A program made the translations under genes and the position numbers. From the NCBI GenBank assembly GCA_951802425.1, contig OX637804.1, forward strand, positions 868,001 to 932,000: a stretch of 64,000 nucleotides of DNA, written 5' to 3'. The notes under the pieces are model-generated. The model was not told the origin of the DNA, did not search any database, and saw only the letters and a list, made by a program, of their open reading frames with translations. Shown here piece by piece: positions 41,555-52,779 of the stretch; the first letter of the stretch is position 1, and each line of letters opens with the position of its first letter. Source of the stretch: Clavaria fumosa (taxonomy: Eukaryota; Basidiomycota; Agaricomycetes; Agaricales; Clavariaceae).

Positions 41555-44500
41555 GTTCAGACTCTTCGCCGGTAAAAAGTTATGTACCCCCTTGTACCCC
41601 CGCCGTGAATAAACAGGTCCTGGTGACCCCTTCTCCGTCCCCCAGACTGAACCTGCGGAAAGAGAAAACCAAGGCTAACCCCGAAAAGCCTTGTATGGAA
41701 ATACCCATTACGATGGAGAACCCCGGTAATGGGAGGAGAAAACTGGGATATGCCCTTGTGGACTCAGGATGCTCAGCCTCCGCTATCAACAAAAAATATG
41801 CCCAGAGCCTAGGGTTGAAGTTACGGGACCTCCCCCAACCCCTATATTCGATCAACGCTGACGGAACTCCCAACGCCCTGGGAATGGTAACTAAAACTGC
41901 CGACCTGATCATTTCCATTGGGCAGGACTTCCACCAGAAAATTACCCTCCTAGTTGGACAGTTTCACCCTCCACACCTCTACCTAGGAGACGACTGGTTG
42001 AGAAGGAACAACCCCACAATTGACTGGATCGACCGAACGATCGAGTTCCCCAAACCTAGCGCGGTACTCACGCGAGGTGCTTTCGTCGAAACCGTAGTAC
42101 CCCCCTACCATGAAGAATTCCCGAAGGTTTTCTCGATTGCAGAATTCACGAAACTACCCCCCTCCCGAGGCGCCATAGACCATCCGATCGAACTAAAGGA
42201 AGGGGCCGTCCCCAAGCGCTCGAAAATCTACTCCGTGCCACGTGCGTACTACCCGGAGTTGAAGTCGTGGATCGAGGAAAACCTAAAGAGTGGACGAATA
42301 CGACCTTCAAACTCACCCTGGGCCTCGCCTCTCTTCTTTAAGCAAGAAGGGAAAAAGTTACATCCCATAATCGACTACCGAGAACTCAATGCCGTGACTA
42401 AGAAGGATGCACACCCTCTCCCCCTTATCCGAGACATCCTCGATGCTCTCAAAGGAAAAGTCTTCTTCACCAAAATGGATGTCGTACGCGGCTTTAACAA
42501 CGTCAAGATTCGAGAAGGTGACGAATGGCTAACAGCATTCATCTGCCCGGAAGGCCAATTCGAGTACACTGTTATGGGGTTCGGACTAACCAATGCCCCA
42601 GCCCGATTCCAACGCTTCATGAACGCCATTCTCCGAGAAGAAATAGCCACCGGCCACGTGCACGTTTACATCGACGACATCCTCATCCACACGCCGGACC
42701 TGGAAACACACCAGCAACTTACTCGTGCCGTCCTCCAAAGACTCGCGGAAAACTCGCTCTGCCTAAGGCTGGAGAAATGCCACTTCCAAAAAAGTGAGGT
42801 CGAGTTCCTGGGGCACTATATCCGATGTGGACATATCGAGAAGTCAGAGCGACTATGTGCTGGAATACGAGAGTGGCCTGTCCCGCGGTCCAAAAGAGAA
42901 GTCCAAAAGTTCCTTGGGTTCCTGAATTATTTTAGGAGACACATCCCCGACTTCGCCACGACCGCAATCCCCCTCCACCAACTCACAGGGAATAAAGATT
43001 GGCAGTGGGGCTTAGACGAGAAGAATGCTTTTGACCGCCTCATCCAACAACTACTTGACGGACGACGTACAGCAGTCCCCAAGGATGAGGGTAGCTGGAA
43101 GATTGAAACGGATGCCTCCAATGTTGCGATAGGCGGTATCCTATACCAACAGCAAGAGGACGGTAACTGGGCAATGATTGATTGTTTTTCTAAAGCTCTC
43201 AAGGACGCCGAGAAGAACTACGATACCTACGATAAGGAACTGCTAGCCATCGTCCGTGCTCTTGAAGCCTAGCCACAATATCTCATCGCGACCCCTGTAC
43301 CCTTCGAGGTTTGGACCGACCATGCCAACCTGGCCTATTTCCGTAAACCTAATCTGCTTAATGGAAGACAAAATCGTTGGAGGGCCCTCCTGGCTCTGTA
43401 TAACTTCGAGATCAAGCACCGGCCGGGCAAGACCAACACCGCCGCCGACGCACTGTCCCGCCGGCCAGACCATGACGACGCAACTACCCCTACGCTAGCC
43501 CCACTACTACCGGATGTGCTCTTTAAATCAACAACCGAACCAGTCTTCTTGACCGCATCAAGGCTGGCCAAACAGAAACTACGCATGGACCTGCCATCAT
43601 ACAGGAAGCTGATGGGGTCAAATACTATCGAAACAAGATTTGGGTCCCCCCTAACCTAATCGACGATGTACTGGCTATCCATCACGATGCCCCCTCAGCC
43701 GGACACCCAGGTATCCGGAAGACCAGCGAGAACGTCCGCCGAAACTTCGATTGGCCCGGACTCGATAGCGACATTCGATCCCGCATCCAACGGTGTTGGC
43801 ACTGCCAAAGAAATAAAATCAACCATACTGGGAACCGACCTGCTCTACACCCTTTTCCCTCCCCACTGCAGCCATGGGATGAAATAAGCTGGGACATCAT
43901 AGGACCACTAAACCCCTCTGAAGGCTATGACGGAGTCCTGGTCATTCGGGACCGGGCCACGAGGTCTTCCTTACTAGAGCCCATCAGTATGGACCTGACG
44001 AGCGAGGGAGCCGCCCGAATATTCCTACGCCGCGTCTATGCCAGCCATGGACTCCCGTCCAAAGTCACAAGCGACCGAGGATCAAATTTCGTGGCTAAAT
44101 TCCTCAAAAACATGTATGGACAGCTGGGCGTAGGAACTAACCCTAGCACGGCATATCACCCCCAAACCGACGGCCTCACGGAAAGGGCCAACCAGGAAGT
44201 ATTTACGCTACTAAAACACGTTTGTAGCGAGATGCCCGAGAGCTGGGCTTCCTGGCTCCCAATTACGGAGTTCGCCCTCAACAACCGATCCTACGGAAGC
44301 TCCGACGTCTCCCCTTTCCTACTCGACTACGCTAGGCACCCTGTCGCCCTCCCCGACCTTCGCCTCATCGAGTCGAACAATCCCGCTGCTGATAGTTTCC
44401 TGGAGAAGGCCTACGAGATGCGGGGGAAAATGAAGAAATTAGTAGAGCAGTCCAACAAGACCATGGAGCGGCGAGGGGGGTACACAACCAACTGGAAAGA

Positions 44501-44915
44501 AGGGACCTTAGTTTGGTTGGAAAGCCGCAACCTGGTACTAGAAGATCTCCGAAAGAAATTGATGCCGCGACGAGTTGGACCCTTCAAGATAGTCGCGAAA
44601 CGAGGCGCCGCCGCTTATGAACTCGAGCTACCGCGACATTGGCGGATACACCCGGTCTTCCACGAATCACTTCTTACCCTGTCTACACCTGGCCCCGACC
44701 ATCCCGAGCGCCCCGAAAGCTTGGAGATCGACGGTGAACCCCAGTACGAGGTAGAGTTCGTCCGTGCTAAGCGAAAACGAGGAAGGCAAGTACAGTACCT
44801 GGTACAGTGGATGGGCTACCCTCCGGAGGACGATACCTGGGAGCCTGCAAAAAACCTTAAGGACGCACAGGAAGCCGTACGCGATTTTGAGATTGCTCAG
44901 GAAGCGCAATCTTAG
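41551..44915 (+). pseudogene. Gypsy-2 Pol, one TAG and one frameshift
   Basis: Protease YALVDSGCSASAINK; RT with LHPIIDYRELNAVTKKDAHP, VMGFGLTNAPARFQRF and VHVYIDDILIHT (YIDD); RNase H with IETDASNVAIGGILY and NYDTYDKELLAIVRAL. A TAG at 43270 (Ala then stop, where Trp is expected) ends the first open stretch (41551-43272). The same frame continues to about 43590, where one base is gained or lost. The integrase then reads in the next frame: HHDAPSAGHPG...CWHCQRNK zinc region, SWDIIGPLNP, SDRGSNFVAKF, YHPQTDGLTERANQE, and a chromodomain QVQYLVQWMGYPPEDDTWEP ending at 44915. Two lesions only. Confidence 0.88.
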
Positions 44916-44926
44916 GGGGGAGGTTA

Positions 44927-45514
44927 TGTTACGGTATGTAAGCACGTGACGAGCAGCGACCTTTAGCGCCCTGCGACCTTCACTGGATACTCGCGACCTG
45001 GGACTTGGGCTTCTAGACCCTCCACGACTACGTGACTTACAAGCGCCCAGTCACGTGAGCCTTACCGAGAGGACAGCCCATATTCGTGATGGAACGTCTA
45101 GGCGGGATGCCATCATCCTGCCACCACCCGACACCTGTCGCCTTGGTCCCATCAGTATTAAGCCTAATCCGGTTCTTCCTTTATTTCCTCCCCTCGCTAC
45201 CACTATCCCGTCCCCCCAGCGCCCTTATACTCTCCATCGATATCCCGTCGCCCCACCAACCCCGCCCTCGCGACCTTGTTCCCGCCCTTGTAACCACGTG
45301 ATCATCCCCTTGGCATGCTCCCTCTTCCCTACCGTTGCCGCCTTTCCCTTCATCCCTTGTGCATAGATAGTTACTGCACCACCATAATTCAGTATATATA
45401 CTGGTAGATACGCATCCTGTATTCCCCAGACTTGTTATTCTCGCAATTTACTCTCTCTGCTCGCATCCTGCCCAGCTAGCCTGCCCAGGACTGACTCAGC
45501 AGTAAGCTGTAACA
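44927..45514 (+). repeat. Gypsy-2 3' LTR
   Basis: 588 bp, begins TGTTACGG and ends GTAACA, followed by CTTGC. Retains CpG where the 5' copy has TpG or CpA at most sites, with the reverse at a few. Confidence 0.93.
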
Positions 45515-45519
45515 CTTGC

Positions 45520-47640
45520 TTGGCCGCCGCTTTGTTCGTAGGTAGGGGTTGTCGCAGTGATGTGGGTAAGCGATGTCGTGCCGATGACGTGCCCAATGCT
45601 GCCTGTTTCGCTAGGGCGTCTGCCAGTTCGTTACCTTCTGTCCCTTTGTGCCCTGGTGTCCATATGATCTCGCATTGGAATCCTCCCAGCCTTCTGTATG
45701 TTCTGTTCATGAGATTAGTGAATTCGTCGACCAGTGCGTGTCCAGAGGTGGGCTTTTGGAGTAGCGTCGCTTGAATGGCTGCCTGGTTGTCTGTCGCTAT
45801 CATAACCGAGGCAAATGGCATGGTTTCTGTGGCTATTAGTTGCGCTGCGAGTATTAGACCTACCACCTCTGCATTGTACACAGTGTGTCTTTTGTCACTT
45901 CCAAGGTGGAGTTGGAGGGTTCGTTCCGGTCGTCCTCCCCTTATGAGCGTGGCCGCGGCGCCTACTCCGTCGTTGTGGCCTGAGCCGTCTGTGAATATCT
46001 TGATTTCGGCGGTATGTATCGCGTCTTCCTTGTTGTGGTCAATTTGGATAGTGTGCCTCGGGACGTACTTCGGACCGCGCCTGACGACCTCAATGGTCTC
46101 CATGCGGTCAGAATTGAGTCTTGGGTGTGCGGCCGTGAGGGTATGGAGAGGGGTGCGGTGGTGCTTCACTTGTGCTCGTTGTGTCCTCCGTATGTGGTGG
46201 TGGATAGGTGCTCTTTGGGAGTGTCGACATTCTCAGTAGCGCCCTGTAGTGTACCTTTTCTAGTATGAGGTGGAATGGGAGAATGTCGGCATGTGCCTCA
46301 AGGACGTCGGTGGCGGTGGTTCTGAAGGCTCCCAGCAGCAGTAGCGCCTGCCTGTGGACTCCGGCGAGCTTTCCGAGGCGCCCGGTAAGTTTGGTGTGGT
46401 TTCGCCCTGCGGCGCGGTTGGGAGGTGTCGCCCATATGTCCGCTGCATACAGTATCCTGGGTATGCAGACTGCCAGGTATAGCCATCGCGCCAGGTGTAG
46501 GGGGATGCCTTGGGTCGGTTTTGCGATGCGCCGGCACTGGATAGCCCAGTCGGCGCCCTTAGCAACAGCCGCTGATGCCTGTTCCGCCCAACTTAAGGAC
46601 TGGTGTAGTGTTACCCCAAGAAATTTGGTCGTTTGTACTGGTTTGATGAGGACGTCCCGTATCATTATGGCTGGTCTTGCAATTGGTTGTCTTTTCCTGG
46701 GCTGGAAAGGTCGTGGTTCTTGCCGTCGCGAGAAACTGATCAGTGCGAACTTCGAGATTTCGAACTCACAATTGTGCGACTGTGCCCACTGGAGCACACC
46801 TCCTTCCTTCTCCATCTCAGTTTTGATCTTGTCATTCACTTCCCGGAAGCTGGATCCTCGCGCAGCTTTCACCAAATCGTCTATGTAACCACTGGCCAGT
46901 ATCTCGTTGGTCCGCCTAGCAGTTGGGGCCTCTAGGGCCGGGGAATTGTACAGGATGTAGCATATGGGGGATAGGGGGCATCCCTGGTCGAGGCCTGCGT
47001 GTATATTGAGAAGGTCTGATCTGTAGTCGTCGAAAGCGATCCTGGTTTTTCGGCCTTGCAGTTTTGTTCCGATCCAGTCCATGTACTTTTTGGGTATCCC
47101 ACGCATCCGCATGTCATGACGTAGAGTGCCGATGTCTACCAAGGGGAAAGCACCTTTGACGTCCAGGAAGAGGGCTGAGGCTACCTTGCCAACTCGCCAC
47201 GAGTCCTGGACGAATTTCACTAAAAGGTGAATGGCGTCAGTGGTTGTCCTGCCTGGTCTCCCACCAAAGTGTTGTCCCAGTAGTAGGTTGTACTTCTCTG
47301 TAATGAACATTAGGTCTTCTGCCACTGCCATGGACAGGGGTTTTGCGATGGTGCGGAGGAGCACAATGGGTCGATATGCTTTAGGTATGGTATAGTCGGG
47401 TCGGCCAGGTTTTCGTAGTACTATGGAGTCATATTCCTTCCAGTGCTTCGGGTATACTCGGAGGTCGAAGGTCGCCCTGTATATAGGGAGCAAGTGGGGG
47501 ACGAGTATAGCCGCAGTTTTCTTCAATACTACGTTTGCAATGTCGCCGTTCATCACTGCTTTGTAGGGTTTCATTTTTGCTATGGCCTGGTGGATCTGTG
47601 TTTCGGTTATTGGTTGGTAGCTGCATACTGGATCTGGATA
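45520..47640 (-). pseudogene. LINE ORF2 reverse transcriptase and RNase H
   Basis: RT from about 47640: MKPYKAVMNGDIANVVLKK, SIVLRKPGRPDYTIPKAYRP, GGRPGRTTTDAIHLLV, ALFLDVKGAFPLVD, GLDQGCPLSPICYILYN and ASGYIDDLVKAA (YIDD instead of the common FADD). RNase H from 46169: KIFTDGSGHNDGVGAAATLI, YNAEVVGLILAAQLI, ATDNQAAIQA and WTPGHKGTEGNELADALAKQ. Two one-base shifts break ORF2: one in a run of nine C (about 47680) between endonuclease and RT, one near 46150 between RT and RNase H. The frame continues beyond Gypsy-2 at 39122. Confidence 0.88.
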
Positions 47641-47647
47641 TGTCGCG

Positions 47648-49021
47648 TCAATGGGGACCGTAGGCGTGGCCGGTGGGGGGGGGAAAGAAGGTGTGGTGTA
47701 GGACTTGACTCTTGTGGTCGTTTGTGTGTGCGTCCCGGTCTCCCGCCTCCCGTGCTTGAGGGTTCTGTAGGTTGGGGATCCTTGTCCGACCCCCGTCTGA
47801 GGATGGTGTCGAGATTAGTCTGTGAGCATCCCATAGTTCCGGGTCTGACAGTTCCTCCATCCATCTCGTCCAGTGTTCGTGTTTCGTTCTCCTTATCATC
47901 TGTGAATAGTCATTTCTGACTTGCTGCCATTCCTCATGAGCAGGGTGTGTTGGGTATAGTCGGGCATGGTATGAGCAGGAGCTGGCCCATCGGGCGAGGC
48001 GTCTCATCTGCGAAAGCTCCGGTGTCCACCATCTCCTCGCGTGTGGGGATGGCCTAAGGAGGGGGACTACTTTGTCGACTGTGGTTGCGAGGGCCGTTTC
48101 GAGGCCTTCAGAGATCCTGTCAAACTGCTGGGTAGTCGTGATCGGTTGTGGTGGGGGGAGGTCACTTAGCGCCTTAGACAGTTCTTCCCGGAATGCTTTC
48201 CAGTCGACGTTCCGCCAGTTCCTTCTTGGGGTATTATCTTGTGTGGGGGGGGTCACGTCGAGTATGCTGATGATGGGGAGGTGGTCCGCCTTCGGGGGGC
48301 GTCTTCCTGGGTCGACGTTGCATTTGATGAAGGCGTCCGCGAGTGTTTCCGACGCGAAGACATTGTCCGGTCTTGTCCAGTTCTTTGTTGTGGACTGCTC
48401 TAGTGTGGGAATGTCTCTTGGGAGAACCATCCTTAGGTTCTGTGCTGCAATCAGGTTCAGTAGGGGTTGCGCTAATCTGAGTGCATCGGGCGTGAATAGG
48501 TGGTGGTTCCTCTCTTCCTCCCATAGTGGGTGATGTCGATTGAAGTCGCCGAGCATTATTATGTTGTCTGGGAGCGTTGGCAGGTCGCTGGGGGTGGGTG
48601 GGGAGGTCGTGGCGGTCGCGTCTGTAAACCATGTATGAAGAGTGTCAATAGCTCCCGAATGTTCACAGTTGTTGTATACGTTGATGATTTTGATTGTTCT
48701 GAAGTCACCCCAGATTTGTATTCCTGATATGTCCAGTGAGTTTATGCACAAATCTGTCCAGTGTGTCGTGGGGATTCTTGGGCTGACTAGTATTACAGAT
48801 CGTGTGGTGTGTTGGCCTTGGTAGTGGGTGGGGGGCAGGACGGTTGTCCAGTTCCGAGCAGATCTAGTGTTGTTCAGGAAATTGAGCCATGGCTCTTGTA
48901 TTGCGCATATGTCGAAAGTGTTGGGGTTTAGGCTGTTAACGATGTGGGCCTGGGCGTCAGGGGACTTCCTGCAGTTTTGCTGCCATATTCTAAGTTGAGT
49001 TGTGGTTGTTCTCGTGTTCAT
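47648..49021 (-). CDS. LINE ORF2 apurinic-type endonuclease domain
   Basis: Open frame of 457 residues beginning at 49021. Endonuclease/exonuclease/phosphatase fold: LRIWQQNCRKSPDAQAHIV, FDICAIQEPWLNF (catalytic Glu), IINVYN, NIIMLGDFNRHHPLWEEER, TRPDNVFASE and KADHLPIISILD (catalytic Asp-His). It is followed by the linker LARWASSCSYHARLYPTHPA leading to RT. The frame ends at 47648 because of the C-run shift. This enzyme nicks target DNA to prime reverse transcription; the 13-bp duplication around this element is the expected product. Confidence 0.88.
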   Translation of the reverse strand: MNTRTTTTQLRIWQQNCRKSPDAQAHIVNSLNPNTFDICAIQEPWLNFLNNTRSARNWTTVLPPTHYQGQHTTRSVILVSPRIPTTHWTDLCINSLDISGIQIWGDFRTIKIINVYNNCEHSGAIDTLHTWFTDATATTSPPTPSDLPTLPDNIIMLGDFNRHHPLWEEERNHHLFTPDALRLAQPLLNLIAAQNLRMVLPRDIPTLEQSTTKNWTRPDNVFASETLADAFIKCNVDPGRRPPKADHLPIISILDVTPPTQDNTPRRNWRNVDWKAFREELSKALSDLPPPQPITTTQQFDRISEGLETALATTVDKVVPLLRPSPHARRWWTPELSQMRRLARWASSCSYHARLYPTHPAHEEWQQVRNDYSQMIRRTKHEHWTRWMEELSDPELWDAHRLISTPSSDGGRTRIPNLQNPQAREAGDRDAHTNDHKSQVLHHTFFPPPTGHAYGPH

Positions 49022-51160
49022 GTTGAGGTGTTGGGGGGGTTTCCTGTCGTTTGAGAGTTGAAAAAAGCATCGATTGTGGCCTGCGTCCTCGGTTGACTGG
49101 GATTGTTCGTGTTCGGGGCTGGGTTTGCCTCATTCGTTGTTGGGGCTCGTGTTGGTCGGGCTGGTCGCGTCGACGGGCGTGCTGGGCGTGCTGGCAGTAT
49201 CATTCTTGGTATGGGAGGGGCGTTGTCTCGTGTGGTATCCCGGGGAGGGGGGCGGAAAGGTGGGAGGGGTGTATCTCGGGGCTGACCGTGGCCTTGCTCG
49301 TGGTTCCTGTCGTTTCGACGTGGTTGGGGCCCGCCGTTCCAGTGGCCCTGGGGCGGTAACCTTTGGTGTTCGGGGGGCCAATGTGGTAGCTCTGCCCCAT
49401 GCGAGTCGAGTCTGTGTAGACGCCGAGCACTCACAAAACCCCTGCGGGGGTCCTCTCCTTCAGCGTTGTCCTGCGTCGCGGTGCCTGTACGTTCCCATGT
49501 TGCTGGGTTGTCATCGACTGGGAAATACCTATATCAATTCTCTGGTCGCCTTTCCATAATTTTCTGGCATTCCCTTCTGAAAGTGGGGCAGTTGCGGTCG
49601 CTTGCTGCGTGTCCGGGTGATTGGCAGTTGTGGCAGGACTTTTGGCCTGGTCCAGCAGTGCATTCGGTTACCTTGTGTGGGCCTGCGCATCTTGGGCAAA
49701 CGTCGTGGATCCATTTACAGTCCACAGCGAAGTGGAAGGGTGTGAACGCCTGGCATTTCATGCATCATCTGGGTTCGTGTATGCTTTTTCTGCCTTGTAC
49801 CTTTTTTCCTTCGATGACTATGCCTTGACTAATCGCTCGATTGGCATGTTGAGGGTTTCGGAAGGACATGAGGACGAAGGCGGTGCGCTGTCCGGGAGAT
49901 CTGCGTGCGATGTCCTTGAGATACTTGGCCTCCGCAATTTCTGTGTGCGGGAAGTTGTTGTCCTGTTCTACAGTGGTGAGCGCATCCCTGGAGTCTGGGT
50001 CGAAGGTCACCGGGACGTATTCAAAAACTACTTCATATCCTCTTTCTCGGATTTGGATCATGCCTTCGTAGTGATTGGCGAACGCTTGTCTTGTGTAGTC
50101 TCGCTGGAGCCATTGGGCGGCCTCTTCTGACGCTGTGAGGTATAGTATGGTTCCCCATTGTAAAGGTTGCGCTCCAACAAAGATCCGGTCATGGTGCGGT
50201 TTTCCCTGAGCCTCTGCACCCATATTTTCGATGGCATCATTGGCCTTGTCAACTAGCTGGCGCTCTGTTGTGGTCTGGGTGGGCGGTTGCTGTCCGTCGA
50301 TGTCAGCTCGTGGTCTGGTATGGATTATTACCTGTCGTGCTCTGTCTTGGGTTATTGCTATAGCTTCAGCATGGCCAGGGTGGGGTTGTGTGGGGCGTGT
50401 TTGTTGAGGCTGCTGTGTGCCGTTTCTTAGGGCATTCGCATATGTTGTTGGTGCGGTCAGCGTCGGGGGGGGGGTTAAGTGCGGGTTGGTGTGATGGCGG
50501 TGCGGGGTCTGGTGCCCTCTGGGACAGGGTACGTATCGCCTCCTCGGCCCTCTCTGCCAGATCGACGGCGGCGCTTCCGATGAGGTCGGCTGTCTCACAT
50601 GTCTGATTTCTGTTGGCTACAGTGGCGTCAGTCTGCACAATGATGGAGTTCTCGAGTTTTCCTATCGCTTGCCTGGCATTCTCCGCAACTTCTGTCAGTC
50701 TGTTTAGTGGGGCACTTACCCGCTGTGTGAGGCGATTTGCGATCTCTTCGATGATTTGGTTGGTTTGGACTGTTTGGAGTAAGGTCACTATCGCTAGCAT
50801 CGCATCCGCTGTGGTTTTGGGGATTCTTGTCCCAGCGAGTATGGTTTGTCTGATGGCAGTGGCCATGTCTGTAACTGTGATTGGTCCATCAGTAATCTGG
50901 ATCCCGGCTCGCTGTAAGGTCGTTCTCGCTGCGGCTACGTCTTGCGTTTCCTGGGTTCGATTTGGGCCCGCCCGAGGGTTGCTGGGGTTGCTGGGGTCCG
51001 GGGCGGCGATGTTAGGGGTGTTAGGAGCAGAAAGGGCGTGGGTTGGAGGTAGGTTGGGAGCGGGGGTGGGAGCCTGTGGGGTGGGGAGGGATGCGCTTGT
51101 TGCCGTTGCCGACGCGTCGATCCCTGGGTCTGCGGGGGCTGCCCCGGGGTTACCTGACAT
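49018..51160 (-). pseudogene. LINE ORF1 (Gag-like, zinc knuckles), broken
   Basis: Starts at ATG 51160 (MSGNPGAAPADPGIDASATA) with a Pro/Ala-rich N-terminus, then a helical region (TVTDMATAIRQTILAGTRIP, LTEVAENARQAIGKLENSII). A frameshift near 50480 leads to YANALRNGTQQPQ and EYVPVTFDPDSRDALTTVEQ. Zinc knuckles VCPRCAGPHKVTEC and CHNCQSPGHAASDRNC lie near 49700-49610. The Pro/Arg-rich tail ends at 49018, overlapping the start of ORF2 by four bases (49018-49021). In-frame stops after HEPR (49763) and after RPEN (49534) are both TGA in a context expected from CGA. Confidence 0.8.
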
Positions 51161-51304
51161 CTCTCACTTCCCAGAGTGTAGTTACGTGTTACAGTATTGA
51201 TCAAGCAAAGTTAGGGTGGATTAGAGGGGACTATAGTACTAGGCGGCTTCGTTGGTTTTGTTGTTTTTTGAGTGTGTCGTAGTGGTCGCCTAGAAAGGAA
51301 GTCC
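51161..51304 (-). promoter_or_regulatory. LINE 5' UTR
   Basis: 144 bp between the 5' end at the target duplication and the ORF1 ATG. Presumed internal promoter; no motif is obvious. Confidence 0.5.
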
Positions 51305-51310
51305 ACCTTC

Positions 51311-51531
51311 TAGTGTTGCCAACGGCTCGAGCTGATTTCTTTTTTGGGAATTTGCATTGAGTATTGTGGCTTCAAATCAACAGGTAGTCCCACAGAATAA
51401 GCGGCTTTGGGCTCTCACAGAAGGAGTGAATGATCAGATGTATCAAAATCTCTCCTCCCATTGTGCATTGTCCAATGGCTTGCTCGGTTTAGCCAAGCCG
51501 AGCCGAAAAAAGCCGAGCCATGGCAACACTA
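51311..51531. mobile_element. hAT-type MITE (221 bp)
   Basis: Ends TAGTGTTGCCA and, inverted, TGGCAACACTA; inner parts contain GGCTCG and CGAGCC words. The flanking 8-bp duplication GGACCTTC is found at 51532-51539 on the right. On the left it is at 38165-38172, because the LINE landed in the first seven bases of the MITE. Removing MITE and one duplication restores the transposase frame (AAGDLLPFQAVFQGK). Non-autonomous. Confidence 0.85.
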
Positions 51532-51539
51532 GGACCTTC

Positions 51540-52617
51540 TGCCATTTCAAGCAGTGTTCCAAGGAAAGACAATGCAAAGTGTCCCAAGTAGAACTGCCCC
51601 TCATCGAGCTGAAGCTGATGAACTCAAATTCTGCTTTGAATATTCTGGGACCTCAACATACTGGTCTAACTTCGCAACAATGAAGGGCTGGGTAGATAAC
51701 ATTCTAGTGCCTTACTGGACTGCAAAGAGAGAGGAATTCAAAGTTCCTAAACAGGAGTGTGTTCTCCAGCTTGATGTTTGGACAGTTTACTGAGGGCAAG
51801 AGTTTATGGAATGGATGAAGGAGAAACACCCTTGGATCGTTCTTGAGTTTGTCCCTGGCAGATGCACAGGATTATTCCAGCCCTGTGATGTTGGTATTCA
51901 ATGGCCTCTCAAGCTCTCCATCAAGCGTCATCAGCAGGACGACATCATGAAGGAGATCCTTGTACAGTTCCAGAGTGGCGCCTCTCCAGAGGATGTCAAA
52001 TTTGATCTCATACTTGGTTGTCTTTGTGATCAGGCAGTCAACTGGCTTGTTTCTGCTTACCATGAGATCAATAAGCCTGAGATAATCCTTCAGGTACTGA
52101 TTCCTTGATATCTTACTCAACTCAAATCCGACTCAAATTCGACATTGCTCACCAGGCTTTCAAGTTGTGTTGCAGTGGTGAATTTGATCTTTTACACAGC
52201 TCCATCACAAGTCCTGAAGCACTGAGGGCTCTTCAGGAGATCCAGCAGAATAATCTGGACAAGTGGTCAAAGATCTGCCTCTGTGAGAAAACTGCCACCA
52301 CAGGTGATGCCGCTGGCCCTGAAGCTTCGGAGGAAAGCCCATTTGAGGGTGAAGTCGAGGATGACAGTGCAATTACTGTTTCAGAACTCATCACTGGCAT
52401 AGCAGCAACGGTAAATGGGTCTGACCAGGCTGATCACATTGTAGTCACTCCTGAGGGCCATATGGAACTAGCCAAGGACCACAACATGATTCACAAGCCA
52501 CAAGATGCAACAAGAATGAGTATTGATGATATTTTGAAGGAAGTAGATGCTTGGGGCCGAGGGAAGAGAACTGGGACTAAATCCTGCTGGTATGGAGTGG
52601 AATATGAGTGCCACTAG
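51540..52617 (+). pseudogene. Pogo-like DDE transposase, C-terminal half
   Basis: PFQAVFQGKTMQSVPSR, FCFEYSGTSTYWSNFATMKGW, VLQLDVWTVY (second catalytic Asp) then a TGA at 51790, GQEFMEWMKEKHPWIVLEFV, GRCTGLFQPCDVGIQWPLK (third catalytic Asp) and VNWLVSAYHEINKPEIILQ. After a frameshift near 52105 the C-terminal part reads AFKLCCSGEFDLLHSSI and an acidic tail, ending at 52617. The order and wording match pogo/Tigger-like DDE_1 transposases of basidiomycetes. The enzyme is dead in this copy. Confidence 0.75.
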
Positions 52618-52779
52618 ATACCTAGTTATTAAATTTTCACCTGTCACGAATCGCAGTTCACTAGACCAGAGACTGCGTGACAGTCACGCTTTCTGAGTTC
52701 AGTTCACGACTCACTGTGATGCGTGACTGAACCTAAGGTCGAAAAACTACAGTAGTGTCTGTGAGTAGAGAACTGAGGT

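Larger units (their letters stand above)
39123..45514 (+). mobile_element. Gypsy-2: Ty3/Gypsy chromodomain retrotransposon
   Basis: A 6392-bp element with LTRs 39123-39730 (608 bp) and 44927-45514 (588 bp), TGTTA...GTAACA, flanked by CTTGC (39118-39122 and 45515-45519). The extra 20 bp of the 5' LTR is one more copy of CGCCCTTGCGACCTTGTTCC. Polypurine tract AGGGGGGAGG precedes the 3' LTR. Gag is intact and Pol nearly so. It sits in the RNase H to CCHC interval of the LINE ORF2. Confidence 0.93.
38180..51304 (-). mobile_element. Full-length LINE (APE endonuclease, RT, RNase H), interrupted by Gypsy-2
   Basis: About 6.7 kb once Gypsy-2 is removed, on the minus strand. It is flanked by the 13-bp duplication ACCTTCTAGTGTT (38167-38179 and 51305-51317). 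The 3' end is a short AATAATAATAATAAA tail rather than poly(A). ORF1 (Gag-like with zinc knuckles) starts at 51160; ORF2 has endonuclease, RT, RNase H and a C-terminal CCHC. Of Tad1/I-type organisation, as judged by domain order. It is CpG-rich and much younger than the transposon it entered. Confidence 0.88.
36769..52747 (+). mobile_element. Pogo-like (Tc1/mariner) DNA transposon carrying nested insertions
   Basis: Perfect 20-bp terminal inverted repeats, GTTTTTCGACCTTAGGTTCA at 36769-36788 and its complement at 52728-52747, each flanked outside by TA (36767-36768 and 52748-52749). Inside are the two halves of a DDE transposase gene. Subtracting the LINE (13125 bp plus 13-bp duplication, which already includes Gypsy-2) and the hAT MITE (221 bp plus 8) leaves about 2.6 kb, a normal size for a pogo/Tigger-type element. 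Confidence 0.8.

Noticed and set aside
41500..41555. A slippery -1 site at the Gypsy-2 gag-pol overlap
   Set aside because: No X-XXY-YYZ heptamer in Gag phase; GAT TTT ACA and GAA AAA GAA do not fit.
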